Positions 33,321 through 45,553 are shown, counted from the first letter of the stretch. The stretch: DNA of 64,000 nucleotides from Lactuca virosa (GCA_928212115.1 CAKMRJ010005412.1:253384755-253448754), one strand, 5' to 3'. Notes: generated by a model from the sequence alone, not told the origin. Numbers and translations are program-made.

Positions 33321-34821
33321 CAGAGCCGGTAATGAGGTTGTGCAACCTGTGCACATGCACATGGCCTTCATTTTTTTGGGGGCCCAATTTTTTTTTAATA
33401 CTAATGTACCGTATATGTTTTGGCCCAAAGTAAAGTCAATGCAAAATAGACAAATAGTCTAGTAATGTGTCACGTAAGGCAGAAGACGACATGACCAATT
33501 CGTAAATCGTAATTCACTAATTCTCCTTCTGCTCTAAGCCTCTATTCTTCTAAGCGAGACAGCAAGTCAGCAACGATAGCAAAATCCAAGGACATCAACG
33601 ACCGCAACATTCAAGGGCAGCAAACTGGTTTTAATCTAAACACTAATCAGGTCAGCAATCACTCAATCAGGTAAACGATTGATTATATCAATTATCAAAT
33701 TTAGTTTTACAGTTTTCAGTTTATCAATTACAATTAGAAAATTAGACAATTATCATTATAAATTACATCATATTGACAAATTTAGTTTTTATTAGTTTTA
33801 ATGTTTTATCATTATCAATTTCTTGAAATCTTGATTCTTGATTCTTCATTCTTGAAGACTTGAAATCTTGAATGTTGAATCATGAATGAATGTTGTCATT
33901 GTTGGAATACTAAACTAACTCAAAAACATAAAATTGGAATGTTTTTCCCAAAATAACCCTGGGTCTATATTCCCAGATTTTGAATTACTCCAACAGTCAT
34001 GTTGAATCACTTGAATGATGTGAATCATTATCAGTTTTATAGTTTACCACTAATTCATTATATCATATTATTGATTCAATCATTCAATGATTCTTGAATA
34101 CTTGTAATCTTATATGTTGAAATCTTGAATGTTGTATCATGAATTAATGTTGTCATGTTGAATCATTATTCGTTTACATGGTTATGTTTTTTGTAATTAC
34201 TTTATGTTGAAAATTGAAACTAATGAACTTGTAGTGATGAAGTCTAAACAACCATCCGGTAGTCAAAAACGTAAAAACAGAAAACTAGATATAGAACAGA
34301 GAAAGGTAGATGTCAGTGCTCTAGATAAGTTTATACATAGACAACCTTTTGAAACGCATGTTGAAGAGCACATTGATGAGCATGTTCAAGAGCAAGAGAA
34401 TGTTGAAGAGCAAGAGAATGTTGAAGAGCAAGAGCATATAGAAGTAGAAGAGGCAGAAGAACAAGAGTCCGTTAAAGAGCTTATTGATATATGTGATCTA
34501 AGAAGGTGGGAAAAACTTAATTATAAGGAGATTAAACTTTTGTTCGAGAAAGGTCCTAAAAGAGATACTAGTATTATGTATGGTCCATAGGATAAATTTG
34601 GTAGACGCTTTTCTGCAGCTTTATATATAAGAACTTTATCAAATTTGGAGAAGTGTGATAGAGAATGGTTAGTATATTCGAAAGAGATCGACAGTGTATT
34701 TTGTTTCTATTTTAAAGTGTTTAGAAAAGGAATTTCGAAAGCTAAATTGGGTGATGAAGGTTATTCAGATTGGCACCATGTAACCACTAGAGTTAAAGAA
34801 CACGAAATTTCTTTGGATCAT
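33321..34821 (+). mobile_element. Truncated hAT transposon (ZMYM1-like type)
   Basis: It starts CAGAGCCGGTAATGAGG, a hAT-like terminus, followed by the GGGGGCCCAATTTTT word I associate with plant elements encoding TTF-type zinc-finger transposases. Its transposase opens at 34204. The element is cut at about 34821, where gypsy protease sequence starts in the opposite orientation. The 3' end and target duplication are missing. Confidence 0.65.
34204..34821 (+). pseudogene. hAT transposase N-terminal fragment, TTF-type zinc finger
   Basis: After an N-terminal basic stretch and a Glu-rich repeat (EQENVEEQENVEEQEH), the protein has ERGPKRD-like FEKGPKRDTSIMYGP, then a TAG at 34588-34590, and in the same frame FGRRFSAALYIRTL, CDREWLVYSKEIDSVFCFYF and SDWHHVTTRVKEHEISLDH. 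This is the TTF-type domain ahead of a hAT transposase. The second Cys of the usual FCFYC pair is Phe here. The catalytic DDE domain is absent. The ending residues after 34821 belong to gypsy DNA. Confidence 0.7.
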
Positions 34822-34992
34822 CCCGTGTTCGTTGGTGATAGATACTCGCAATGGACATTCTAGATCTCCTACAGGCAAACTGAACTCCCTACTGAAGAAT
34901 GGAGAGACAAATGACCGACTCGCCCCGGAGTCAAATAATACTAGCGCATGTAAGGAGTTCACTAAAAACGTACCTAACATAGGTACAAACAC
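34822..34992 (-). pseudogene. Gypsy protease N-terminal fragment
   Basis: The catalytic loop reads LFDSGASRSFVSPFF, and the frame continues to VSITNEHG before the junction at about 34821. Only the first third of the protease domain remains. Confidence 0.85.
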
Positions 34993-35681
34993 ATAAGTAT
35001 AAAACAGATATAATCAATAAGATAAATGATAGAAACATACCAGCCACCACGTCCGGTGTTGTCCTGGCCTCCTCGGATGTAAGCTGAAAGGCGCGTACCC
35101 GAGCCCTCGGGGGACTCCACTCTACCTTGAATCCAGTCAATAATCCTCAGCATAGTCGGCGCTGGAGCCTGTGCCGGCCGGGAAGCGAGTAGTGGAAAAT
35201 TGGTCTTCACGTGACCAACCTGGTCGCAGTGATAACAGATCCTCATATCCTGAACCGGGGCTGACTGGCGGCAATCCCTCTCAAATTGTCCCTCCTTTTC
35301 GCATTTGCGGCACACACTACCAGATCTACAAACTCCAGGATGACCCTTCCCGTACTTCCCACAAGTGCGGCCACGCTGGCCCTTAGACCTAGAATCAGCG
35401 ATCATTGACCGCTTTGGCGCAGGCTGTGACTGCGTCGGGGCCTGCCTCTTCTCTCGCAACTGTAACTCAATCTCAAGCTCACGCCGCCTAGTGGCCTCCT
35501 GTAACTCCAACAATGTATCACAACGCTGGGTAGCAACAAACTGTCGGATGTCGGTCTTGAGCATGATCAGATAACGTGTCATCTGAGCCTGCTCGGAAGC
35601 AAACTCCGGGAAAAACATCGCCCTCTCAGTGAACATATGGGTGATCTCCGTCACCGACTCCATACCCTGTCTCAACTCCAA
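34974..35681 (-). pseudogene. Gypsy gag C-terminal part with zinc knuckles
   Basis: The frame includes the end of the gag helical region (TERAMFFPEFASEQAQMTRY), a Lys/Arg-rich stretch and CCHC-like motifs. CGKYGKGHPGVC lacks one Cys spacing, CRKCEKEGQFERDC has Gln where His is normal, and CYHCDQVGHVKTNF ends in Phe instead of Cys. Gag knuckles bind genomic RNA, and at least two of these are damaged. The frame then runs into the gag-protease linker. Confidence 0.82.
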
Positions 35682-35855
35682 AAACTCTTGTGCTAGCCGC
35701 TCTCGCTCAACCCGTGGAATTTAGTGAGCGCGAAACATCTCCCTGAACTGATCCCAAGTAACCGCAACTCTCTGATCATCAATATACGACCCTGTCATTA
35801 ACCTCCACCAGTCCTTTGCTCCGGACCTCAGCAGGTTCAGAGCACACCTGACCTT

Positions 35856-36287
35856 CTAGTCAGTAGGACATGAGCATGTGAAAAAGCATCCCTTAATGTC
35901 ATATAGCCACCTCATGGCTATGATCGAGTCCTGAATCCCATCAAAAGTTGGGGGCTTCGTGTTATCGAAGTCCCAGTATTGAAAAGCCCGATTGGTGCCA
36001 CCACCAGCGGCTGCTACGGCTGCGGAGGCTGTAGCGGCAGCCGTCTCAGCAATGGTTGCATAGCGCTCATCAAAGTACTTGACCATAGCGGTCTTGATAG
36101 ACCCAAACATCTCCGGCAACTGTGCCCGAAACAGTGTAGCAACCTCATTATGCAGGATCTCCCGAATCCTGGCATCCAACTCATCTGATCCCATCTGTTC
36201 TTTAGTCTCGGGCACTGCTGGTCTACCCTGACTACCATCTCCTGTTCCCGATCCGGATCCGGTCACAAATCGCCTCGTAACCACCAT
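35856..36287 (-). pseudogene. Gypsy gag N-terminal part
   Basis: The start chosen is the ATG at 36285-36287 (MVVTRRFVTGSG), because the gag genes of the two sister elements begin with the same MVV(T/A)R. It has the conserved block RAQLPEMFGSIKTAMVKYF, an Ala-rich segment and the gag core opening TKPPTFDG and MRWLYDIKGCF. It stops at 35856. The frame toward the C-terminal half is shifted. Confidence 0.85.
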
Positions 36288-37039
36288 GCTGAAAATATAC
36301 CAGGAAGATATCATACATTGCATATAATAATCAGGGACCAACTCCCAGCAAAGCCCTAGGGGTTGTGACTTCCTTGCTACACATATGGGTCCTGTGCTTT
36401 TAGTAGTACGGGCCAATACTACCTTCCACACCTACCCATATTTGTCTCAAGTATCATCACAACGCCCTAACAATATACATAAGCATGGCGAACGCTAAAT
36501 CCTCACTCCTAGAGGAAGGCTAAATATCTCATAACTGGCCGACTGACCCCGCACAACTCATCCATGAAACTTCCACCAACCCTCCAACACTCGTGTATGC
36601 TAGCCATACATAACGCTGGACCCTATAGACATTCAAATATCTGATCCTACCCTAAGCCCTTCATCAAACAAGAACATGAAATAAGGCCAAACCAAACATT
36701 CTAAGGCTATAAGATCTTAATTATGTACAACTATGATGCATACACTAAGCAACCACAGTAATGATGTCAATTTCATATAAAGAAAACCCTAGGCTATCCG
36801 GCATCATGTAACCGGGCAATTCTATCATGCAATTCCTAAAGATCCCTATCATATCCTAGCATGTTGTTCAAACATATCACAATATCAAATATCCGTGTGG
36901 TATTTTGGGGTCTACTTACTGGCTTCGACTGATCGTACACTCTGCATCCTCCTTTAGTATTTTGAAAACCATTTTGAAAATCTTTTCCTTAGTTTGAGAC
37001 TAGATTCACATGAGTGTTCCTCCAATTCCCTCAAACCAA
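36288..37039 (-). other. Gypsy untranslated leader
   Basis: About 0.75 kb of non-coding leader lies between PBS and gag. Words such as CCTACCCATATTTGTCTCAAG recur as a complement in the leader at 61735-61760, confirming that the two elements are relatives. Confidence 0.75.
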
Positions 37040-37053
37040 GGATATGATACCAA
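37040..37053 (-). promoter_or_regulatory. Gypsy primer-binding site
   Basis: On the minus strand it reads TTGGTATCATATCC, just downstream of the LTR end. This is a degenerate Met-tRNA-type site. Confidence 0.75.
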
Positions 37054-37055
37054 AT

Positions 37056-39029
37056 TGTAACATCCAGAAAATTCATGATAATTTAAAACTTTTCCAAGCA
37101 TTCAAAAACCATTATTTATTACAAAATGTTTTCAAAATAGTTTCATATAAGAGTATCCCAAAAATCAAAATCATAAAATGTGAGGAGGTGCATGATCAAG
37201 CCTTCGCCTTCCCGCGATCATCCAAAGTACTTGAAACAAAATCCAAAACTGTAAGCCCGAAGCTTAGTGAGTTGCCCCAAAATACCAACGCCATACAAAC
37301 CATAACAAACAGCATGCATATAGAGTCTACAATATGACCGGACCACCCTTACCGGGTCTTCAGTCTATTTGGCCCACTCTCAGAACCTTCAGCATGTCTG
37401 GTCCGCCCTACCATGCCTTCAGCCTGTCTGGACCGTTCTCCGGGCCTTCGACTTGACTGGTAGGCCCCATTGGGCCTGCATTCTATCCGAGCCGCCCTAG
37501 GTATGTTGGCCTACAACACAAAGCAGGTCCACCTCAACCCACCCCCAAGCATATAATCAACACATAGATAACAAATGCAAGCATGTACAAACAGTCAGAC
37601 CGATCTAACAGATCACTAATCATAGCATCATCCTATATACCAGGATACCGACCTAACAGGTCACCAAACATAGCATCATCCTATATACCAGGATACTGAC
37701 CTAACATGTCACTAAACATAGCATCATCCTATATACCAGGATACCGACCTAAAATGTCACTAAACATAGCATCATCCTAAATAACAAGATACAGATCTAA
37801 CATATCACTAAGCATATCATCATGCGATAACCAGGATAACAATTCAAAAAGGGTCGGCATTAGTGCCTTCGACCCTGCCAATATAGTGAGGAAAAACTCA
37901 CCTCACAAGTAGTGTTGAATGATAATGTCAAACTCCCAAACACAGCTCCAAACTCAACCACCTACAATCATCATAGGACCAATTCTTTCCAGACCCACAT
38001 TACCAAAATACCCTCAGAAGTCAAACTTGGTCAACCCTTGGTCAAATTCAAATTCAACGGTCAACGTCAACAGTCCATGTTGACCCAACTCGTCGAGTGT
38101 AGCTTACAGACTCGTCGAGTTCCTTCAGAACTCAGAAACCGCGAAAACATGAGTCAACTCGCCAAGTTACCAAACAACTCGTCGAGTCCATGCAGTGTCT
38201 AGAAGATCGGGAAAAACCCTAACCAACTCGTCGAGTTGGCTATGCAACTCGTCAAGGTCCTTCAACCCTTTTCTTATTCAGGCACTTTTAAGCGAAACCA
38301 AGGCTCCAAACTATAGATCTAGCCTCCTAGGGTGTGGTTACCATGTAAAGTTGCCAGCTTTACGTGCATGCAAGGCTTCAAGAGACTAAAACACCCAAAC
38401 TAGTCTTAAGAAGAGGTTTAGGGCATGGAGAAGGGCCAAAGTTTGATAAATTCGAGAACTTTATGTCCATGAGGGCCTAGAGGAGTCCAGATCTGAACTC
38501 CTTGCTTCATAAAGTGCTCAATACCAGAAATGCCTCAAGAATAAGCTAGAAATGACCCTAAACTCTTGAATGGAGAGATCTAACAAGAAAATGATCAAGG
38601 TAATAACTTTTTACCTTCAAATGAATTCCAAAACGAAGTAGATGGTGGACCTACAAGCTCATTCTCGTTCCAAGCTTCTCAATCTTCAAGTCTCTTCAAG
38701 AAAAGCACCAAACACACACTCTTTAGCCTCACACACACTCAAAATAGGATGTTAGCTCGATTCAGGTTTGTTTATGGACGTGAAGGTGGTAAGGGAGGAT
38801 GGAGGGAGGACTTAAGGTCCTTTAGATAGGGTGCAAACCCTAAAAATTAGGGTTTTCAAGCATAACGTCAACTCGTCGAGTTGGGTCCTCCAACTCATCG
38901 AGTAGGTCCTAAAGTTCACGCGGCCTGATCAGTTTCTACACGACGAGTTGGGGCAGCCAACTCGTCGAGTAGGTCAACAAATATGAATATAAAGCTTTAA
39001 ATTTTATACCTGCGAGTCGGGATGTTACA
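37056..39029 (-). repeat. Gypsy LTR with ACTCGTCGAGT modules
   Basis: In element orientation it starts TGTAACATCCCGACTCGC and ends CTGGATGTTACA. The palindromic ACTCGTCGAGT module is clustered at 38871-38970 and again at 38088-38236. A tandem array of about 60-base units (ACCAGGATACCGACCTAACA type) lies at 37600-37830, and a CAGTCTGTCTGGACCG type series at 37340-37500. Confidence 0.85.
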
Positions 39030-39534
39030 AATACCACTCTATGGGTATTAATATAGTATTTGCAAAGTTACCTATGTGAACTATCATAAGTCTTTTATCT
39101 CCTTGAAAAGTTACATGCCAGTTCTACAACATTAATTAAACGTTTAGGATCCTGCACACATAAAATTTCCTTTTCCTAATCAAGGTCGACAACAGACCTC
39201 AAATATTCTAAATTATTAGCATTCTAGGTAGGCAACCTAAAGCATGTTATAAAACATAACATTTAGCACATATTAGCATTTAAGGCATTATTCCTAAAAT
39301 ATGCTAGTGCACCTAATAGCAAGTAAGGTATACAACCTAAGGCATCCTATAAAAAAAATTTATTAGCACCTAATATTATTTAGGCGTACCCTAAAATATT
39401 ATAATGTTTTTGTCTTTATAATATTAATTTAGGTAGACAACCTAAAATATACTAGACACATCTCTCACCATCATTTCTTAAAGTCTAAGTTTAAGTCTAT
39501 AAATAATTACTATTCTTAGTTTACTTAAACTAAT
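39030..39534 (-). other. Leader remnant of a family F element
   Basis: This AT-rich non-coding sequence has repeated AGGTAGGCAACCTAAA and TTAGCACCTAA words. It lies on the internal side of a primer-binding site, so it is probably the 5' leader of a family F retrotransposon, cut by the gypsy LTR at 39029. Confidence 0.5.
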
Positions 39535-39548
39535 GCTCTAATACCAAA
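39535..39548 (-). promoter_or_regulatory. Family F primer-binding site
   Basis: On the minus strand it reads TTTGGTATTAGAGC, close to the Met-tRNA-type TGGTATCAGAGC. It abuts the family F LTR terminus. It is the only place in the window where family F shows an internal boundary. Confidence 0.6.
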
Positions 39549-41850
39549 TATCCCCTATTTTTCATACCAATAAAAAACTTTTCTTTATGCTTTAAAATCA
39601 TAATATCTTTGTTTGCGGAAAATCCCAATACAATAAAACATTTTTGCAGAAATTATATCGTTTTATTAAAATATCTTTGAGTAAAGTTGTTATTTCAAAA
39701 TACAAAACTTCTAAGGATGTCATAATCAATACATAACATTATTACAACGTAAGGTCCTAAGGGTCCTAAACACTATTGTAGATTGTCTCTTAATCACTCG
39801 GCATCCTAATCAAGTTCTAGTAGCTTTAACCCTATTACTTGTGATTCATATAAATTGAGTGGGTCGGGTTGGGAAACATGGTGAGACACATAGGGTTTTC
39901 AACCCCATAATAATTTATAATTATCAAACCTACAAACCAACTGTTAGCAAACAATATAAATATATCACTTAACTTAGATATCTTTAAAACATTACACACA
40001 TACATACCCATTCCAACCGATTCTCACAAATCCTAGTCCACGAATATCAACTCACCTGATGAATCATTTTGAGCAATGGTTTGACTACACATCTAGGCTC
40101 TTCCTTGCCCAGTATAAGTCATAAAGTCACTTGATCCATTAGAGTATTTGATGAATTATGGTATCCCATTTCATCTACATTTGTGGGTTATGAGACCACA
40201 CTAGCAACGTAATTCACAAGACCGTCTAGAATGATCTAGTGTTGTCATCTTACTCTGGGAGCGTGACATTCCCCATTTTTCAGAACCAATTAAAACATTT
40301 TTCTTTATGCTTTAATACAGAAATTCCCAGTAAAACAAAACATTTTTGAGATAACAAAATTTATTTCATTTATTTAAAACCTTGAGGACGGCGTCGTTCA
40401 TATCAAAACATATATCACAACGTAAATATTAAAAGGTCTTGAAACTACTTATTACAGGCACATCTCTCTATTCTACTCAACATCCTAACTAGACTTTGAC
40501 AGCCTTACATCTGCTACCTGCGATACGTAAAATGAGTGGGTCAGGTTTGGGAAAACCTGGTGAGATGCATAGGGTTTTCAAGCCCATAATAATTTAATGA
40601 TAATAAATAATATCATTCCTGCAAAAAAAAACTTTATCAGATAATATAAAATTTGACCTAAGACTAACTACCCAACCCAACCGATCCTCGCAGATCCTAA
40701 AGCAACGATTATCTGGAGGAATCACCCAACCTGATGAATCATTTGAGCAACTGTTTGACTACACAGCTAGGGGAGTCCATGGCTGGTGTAAGTCATATGT
40801 AAGGCAATCAATGTTCAGAGATTCGATAAATATGGTATCCCATTTTATCTACATCCATGGGTTATAAGTCCATGCTAGCAACGTAATTCACTAGACCGCA
40901 TAGAATAGTCAAGTGTTGTCATCTACTCTAGTTGACGAACCAGACATACTTGCCGGTTGTCTAATCTGGACCCACCCTTTATGGTCATCCAAGAAAGAGG
41001 AGAAACACTCCGCTCTGATCTCATACACTCTACCCTAGTCATTAAACCTGTTCGATGTCAAGCTTAATTTGAACTAAGTAACATATACAAGCCTTATTCC
41101 TAAACCTAAGGCAAGTCTTATATTTAAGGCAATCGATTTGCAATACGGTTTCTAATCCAATAGTATTATCCTAATTATATAAATAGCATATAAAACATAT
41201 AATACATGCAGTCATTTAATGTCTCATATAAATGATAATTTTATTTTAGAATATGATCTGGATAATAACTATGCACTCACTTGACAAAAGTGTCTGGTGA
41301 TTGGAGAATCGAGAGAGCTTCGCCTTACACCTTTTTCCAATAGACATAGATGTACTAAGTCTTAGTCTAATTTCATGATTTATGAACTATTATCCTAAGA
41401 GTTTAGATTCCTCAATAGTGCCAAAGTCTACTTCAAGATCTAAATAAGGAATAACCAGGTAGGATCATATCGGAGGTAGGGTCCATTTGGTATACAGAGT
41501 ATACTGTTTGGAAATCTCACTTTAAACACCTCACTAAATCAAGCCTAGACATCACTTCCTTAAGTAGATCAATTAGTATAAAGACTTGGAATCACTGATA
41601 TATCTTAATTATAGATTCATAATAACGTCCATGGTTGTAACTAAAAGTTACACTTAACATAAACTAAGTGTAACTTAACTTACAGAGGTTCTTGATGAAA
41701 ACCGGGAACTAAGCGGGTAGAATACTTACTCGGGATCTCCTACTCAGAGTCTACTACTCAGATAAGTACTCAGGGGAATCACAGGGCTTCACCGTAGGCC
41801 AGAAACGAGGGAAAATTGGCTTAAAGTAGAGCAAAAGTTGAGGGAAAATT
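39549..41850 (-). repeat. Two abutting family F LTR copies, one partial
   Basis: Positions 39549-40262 and 40263-41010 are two diverged copies of the same LTR end. They share CATTTTTC..ACCAAT, GAGTGGGTC..GGGAAA and GGGTTTTCAA..CCCATAATAATTTA. The second copy continues to 41850, where it is cut. The first stops at about 40262, so the second seems inserted in or recombined onto the first. Confidence 0.72.
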
Positions 41851-42969
41851 GGCTCAAACCCCATCTAAGTGGAGAACCCAAGTCCCCAAGTCCCTCCACA
41901 ATGGCCCAAAAGTCTTTCTTAGTTAATGGGCCCAAAGTCTATATCCAATAATCATTAATGGGCCTCATGGCCAAATAAAGTCCAAGCATAACATCCATGG
42001 CCCAAACAGATATTCTGGCCCACTAACCCCAAAACGTAACCAGACCCAAAGACTAATTGAGGCCCAAAGGCTCAAAGGCCCAAAAGGAGTCCAAGTCCAT
42101 CTGTTGTGCGTACGCTTAGCGTACCACTCTGGTACGCGCAGCGTACTGAGTCCCTGGGCCGTACGCGCTGCGTATGCTAAGTTATGCCCAACGTACTAAC
42201 AGATTAAGCACTTTTTCCATTAAGTGCTTATTACTCGATTTTTCCACGTCCAAAAGTCAGATCTAAGCTCATTAAGACGTCCTAGGGCATAAAGTTGGCA
42301 ACTTTATGCCTTTGCATGTCTTCTATGTTCCCAACAACCCATTAAGGACCTTTCAAGGGTCTTAATCCATGCATGAGGTCAAAACACCCATCAAGACTCA
42401 TTTTTATGCTTGAATGGACCAAAGGACCCAGATCTAACCTTTTCAGCCTCTGGAGTTGCTCAACTCTCAAGAGGAGGTCCAAACCCACAAAGGGGAACAT
42501 AAAGAAAACCCTAACTAGATCTAAAGAATAAGAAGGAAATATAAGAGCTTTATACCTCCAGGAGCTCCTCAAGGTGAACTAGATGCAGATTCTTGAAGCC
42601 CCAAGCCACTCCAAGCTTGATTTAGCAACTCCTCCTTCTTGAATGGACACTAAAATGGTCACAAATACACTCCTTAAGCTCAAAACACACTCTCAAATGA
42701 TTCTAGGGTTTTTAGGGACGTTTGAAGGTGAAAGAGGCTGATTAGGGTGAGGCTCAAATGAGATAAGGATGCTTATATAGGGCTCAAGTCCGGAAATTAG
42801 GGTTTGGACATCCGTCACGTATGCCCACCGTACATGCTGCCCCTCCGCGATCATTAATACATAGTACGCTAAGCATATCCATGAGTACGCAGCGTAACTT
42901 AATGGATTCTTAGGCAACATTTTAAATTTTCAAGGGCTTCAAAGGAAATACCTGGTTTGGAGTGTTACA
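41851..42969 (-). repeat. 3' LTR, truncated
   Basis: It matches 48903-50047 from AACCCCATCTAAGT to GGTTTGGAGTGTTACA. The part corresponding to 48250-48902 is missing. A TATA box (reversed, near 42773) and GTACGC modules at 42115-42195 are kept. Confidence 0.88.
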
Positions 42970-42983
42970 ACTCACCCCCACTT
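42970..42983 (-). promoter_or_regulatory. Polypurine tract
   Basis: On the minus strand it reads AAGTGGGGGTGAGT, immediately before the 3' LTR. Confidence 0.85.
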
Positions 42984-42989
42984 GAACTA

Positions 42990-43430
42990 GACTTCGTCCT
43001 CGAAGTCCGTAGATGCAAACAGATCAGGGTAATGCTCTCGCATCTCCTCCTCCGGCTCCCATGTCCATTCGGAACCCCTTCGGTGCTGTCATTGCACCTT
43101 TACAAGCTTCACTTCCTTGTTCCGAAGACCCTTGATCTTCCTATCCAAAATTGCAACGGGCCTCTCAATATAGTTCAGGCTCTCTTCCACCTGAATGTCA
43201 TCCAGAGAGACAAACGCAGCCTCGTCCGTGATACACTTCCGAAGCTGTGACACATGGAAAGTGTTGTGAATCTGGCTAAGCTCATCCGGTAGCTCAAAGC
43301 GATATGCTACCTTGCCCACCCAGGCCATAATCCTGAAAGGGCCTATATATCGTGGCCCTAACTTGACCCTCTTTCGAAACCTGATGACCCCCTTCCAGGG
43401 TGACACTTTCAATAGCACGAAATCCCCCAC
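42990..43430 (-). pseudogene. Integrase C-terminus and chromodomain
   Basis: The frame from 43430 has GDFVLLKVSPWKGVIRF, the GPY/F-like module PRYIGPFRIMAWVG and FHVSQLRK. It enters a chromodomain (ERPVAILDRKIKGLRNKEV, VKVQ). A TGA near 43090, where Trp is usual, interrupts it. The frame then continues with RGSEWTWEPEEEMREHYPDL, the aromatic end of a chromodomain. Chromodomains of this kind steer integration to histone-marked heterochromatin. Confidence 0.88.
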
Positions 43431-43516
43431 CTGGAACTTAAGATCCGATCACCGCTGGGCGGCATAACTTTTATGACGGCTCTGCGCGGCTCGCAGCCGG
43501 TCGCGCACTTGCTGAA

Positions 43517-43927
43517 TCAGCCCGGTAGTCTTGAGCACCACCTCGGTGCTCGCCATGACTCGGTGTCCAACCTCGTCCTAGAAAACCGGAGTCCTACATC
43601 TCTTGCCATACAACATCTCGAATGGGGGTCGGTCGATACTGGCATGGTAACTTTATTGTATGAAAACTCTGCCAGTGGAAGGTACGTATCCCAACTCCCT
43701 CCAAAATCCAACACACATGCTCGCAGCATATCCTCCAGTGTCTGGATCGTCCTCTCACTCTGGCCATCTGTCCGGGGGTGGTACGTCGTACTAAAATGCA
43801 ACTGAGTGCCCAGTTCCTTGTGGAACTTCTTCCAGAACATGGATGTAAACCGAACATCCCTTTCAGAGACTACCGATACCGGCACCCCATTTCTAGCCAC
43901 CACCTCTCGCACATAAATATCCGCCAA
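43517..43927 (-). pseudogene. Integrase core
   Basis: It carries VSVVSERDVRFTSMFWKKF, where the second catalytic Asp sits in SERDVRF. Catalytic Glu is in YHPRTDGQSERTIQTLEDM, followed by PLAEFSYN. It loses the frame after about residue 95. A fragment of the same region from another element occurs at 55151-55272. Confidence 0.9.
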
Positions 43928-43992
43928 CTTCTCGGCGGATATACTCTAAGAGATCGGAATAAAATGGGCACTCTTCATCAGTCTGTCTACGA

Positions 43993-44433
43993 TCACCCAT
44001 ATGGCGTCCACACCCCTTGTCGTCCTCGGTAACTTCGTAATGAAGTCCATAGTGATCTCTTCCCACTTCCACATGGGAATGGGTAGCGGCTGAACCTACC
44101 ATGAGGCCGGTGATGCCCGGCCTTGACCTTCCTGCAGGTAGAGCACTGCTCCACAAGCCAGGCGATCTCCCGCTTCATGCAAGGCCACCAGTAACTCAGT
44201 CTCAAATCTCTATAAATTTTTGTAGCCCCATGATGTATAGAGAACTTACACTTGTGTGCCTTCTCCAATATCTTCTGCCTTACCCCTCCAGTCACCGGTA
44301 CCCATACCCGGCCACACTGTGTCAAAAGGCCACGACTATCCTTAACAAACAAATGATATTGTCCCCGAATCCACACTATCTTCCAATTCTCCTTCTTCAC
44401 CCCCTCGACATGAGCTTCCTTGATCATATCCAA
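43993..44433 (-). pseudogene. Integrase zinc-binding domain
   Basis: It includes the HHCC domain with KCKFSIHHGATKIYRDL and CSTCRKVKAGH. After about residue 108 the register slips into GRFSRYPFP, and the first catalytic Asp region is only partly readable. Confidence 0.87.
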
Positions 44434-44922
44434 CTATGGAGAGATCACGATCATCCTCAAACAAACGTTCCCAATCGGGGAACCTGCCGCCTTGCGGCTC
44501 AAAGCATCGGCCACCACGTTGGCCTTCCCGGGATGGTATAAGATCTCACAATCATAGTCCTTCAGCACATCCAACCACCTCCTCTGTCGCATGTTGAGGT
44601 TCTGCTGATCCATCAAATACTTCAAACTCTTGTGATCAGTATAGATTGTGCACCTCACTCCATACAATTAATGCCACCAAATCTTGAGGGCAAAAACCAC
44701 TGCCCCTAATTCCAGGTCGTGAGTGGGGTAATTCGCCTCATGAGGCTTCAACTGCCTCGAGGCGTAAGCTATCACATGCCCCCTCTGCATCAGTACCGCA
44801 CCTAACCCTGAAATCGATGCGTCACAGTACACCACCAAATCATCTAACCCCTCGGGTAGTACTAGAATCGGAGCCTCGCATAACCTCCGTCTCAGGGTCT
44901 CAAAAGCCAACTGTTGATCCAC
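44434..44922 (-). pseudogene. RNase H
   Basis: Two adjacent frames make up the domain. One is LVVYCDASISGLGAVLMQRG with HDLELGAVVFALKIW (first Asp and Glu). The other is CTIYTDHKSLKYLMDQQNLN, then YHPGKANVVADALSRK. A stop at 44668 lies between them (WWH then MYGVRC). Confidence 0.88.
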
Positions 44923-45364
44923 CCCATCGAAATGTCACATTCTTCTTGGTCAAGCGGGTCAAGGGCACAACAATCTTGGAGAAATCCTGGATGAATCTCC
45001 GATAATAGCCCGCTAGACCCAAGAAGCTACGGATCTCGGAAGCATTCTTTGGTACTTCCCACTGCATCACTGCCTCAACCTTAGCTGGATCAACCGAAAT
45101 ACCCTCCTGATTGATGATGTGCCCCAAAAAACTGTACCTCCGCAGCCAAAAATCACACTTGGAGAACTTGGCATACAGCCTCTCCGCCCTCAGGGTCTCC
45201 AATACCTCCCTCAAATGCTGCTCGTGCTGCTCCTTGGTCTTAGAGTAGACCAGGATATCATCAATAAAAACGATCACCGACCGATCCAGCATCGGTCTAC
45301 ACACCCTGTTCATGAGATCCATGAACGCTTGTGGGGAATTGGTGAGCCCAAACGACATCACCAC
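44900..45364 (-). pseudogene. RT palm and thumb (FIDD)
   Basis: FGLTNSPQAFMDLMNRV is followed by the catalytic VFIDDILVYS at residues 33-36, CDFWLRRYSFLGHII and SFLGLAGYYRRFI. It reads as intact RT over this piece. It is separated from the fingers region by a stop just upstream (about 45371). Confidence 0.92.
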
Positions 45365-45370
45365 AAACTC

Positions 45371-45553
45371 CTAATGCCCATACCGAGTCCTAAAAGCTGT
45401 CTTCGGTATATCCTCATCCCGAATCCTCATCTGATGGTATCCCGACCGAAGATCAATCTTGGAAAACCAAGACGCACCCTGCAGCTGATCAAACAAATCA
45501 TCGATCCTCGGTAACGGATAACGGTTTTCACCGTCAGCTTGTTCAGCTCTCAA
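45371..45553 (-). pseudogene. RT fingers-palm segment
   Basis: YPLPRIDDLFDQLQGASWFS, KIDLRSGYHQMRIRDED and IPKTAFRTRYGH are the standard RT blocks around the first catalytic Asp (KIDL). It starts by frameshift from the preceding N-terminal frame. Confidence 0.9.

Larger units (their letters stand above)
34822..39029 (-). mobile_element. Truncated gypsy element (5' LTR, gag and start of protease only)
   Basis: In minus orientation it has LTR (37056-39029), PBS, leader, gag and the beginning of protease, and it stops abruptly against the hAT fragment. RT, RNase H, integrase and the 3' LTR are missing. The gag resembles those of the elements at 41851 and 58797 (LPEMFGS block). Confidence 0.85.
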
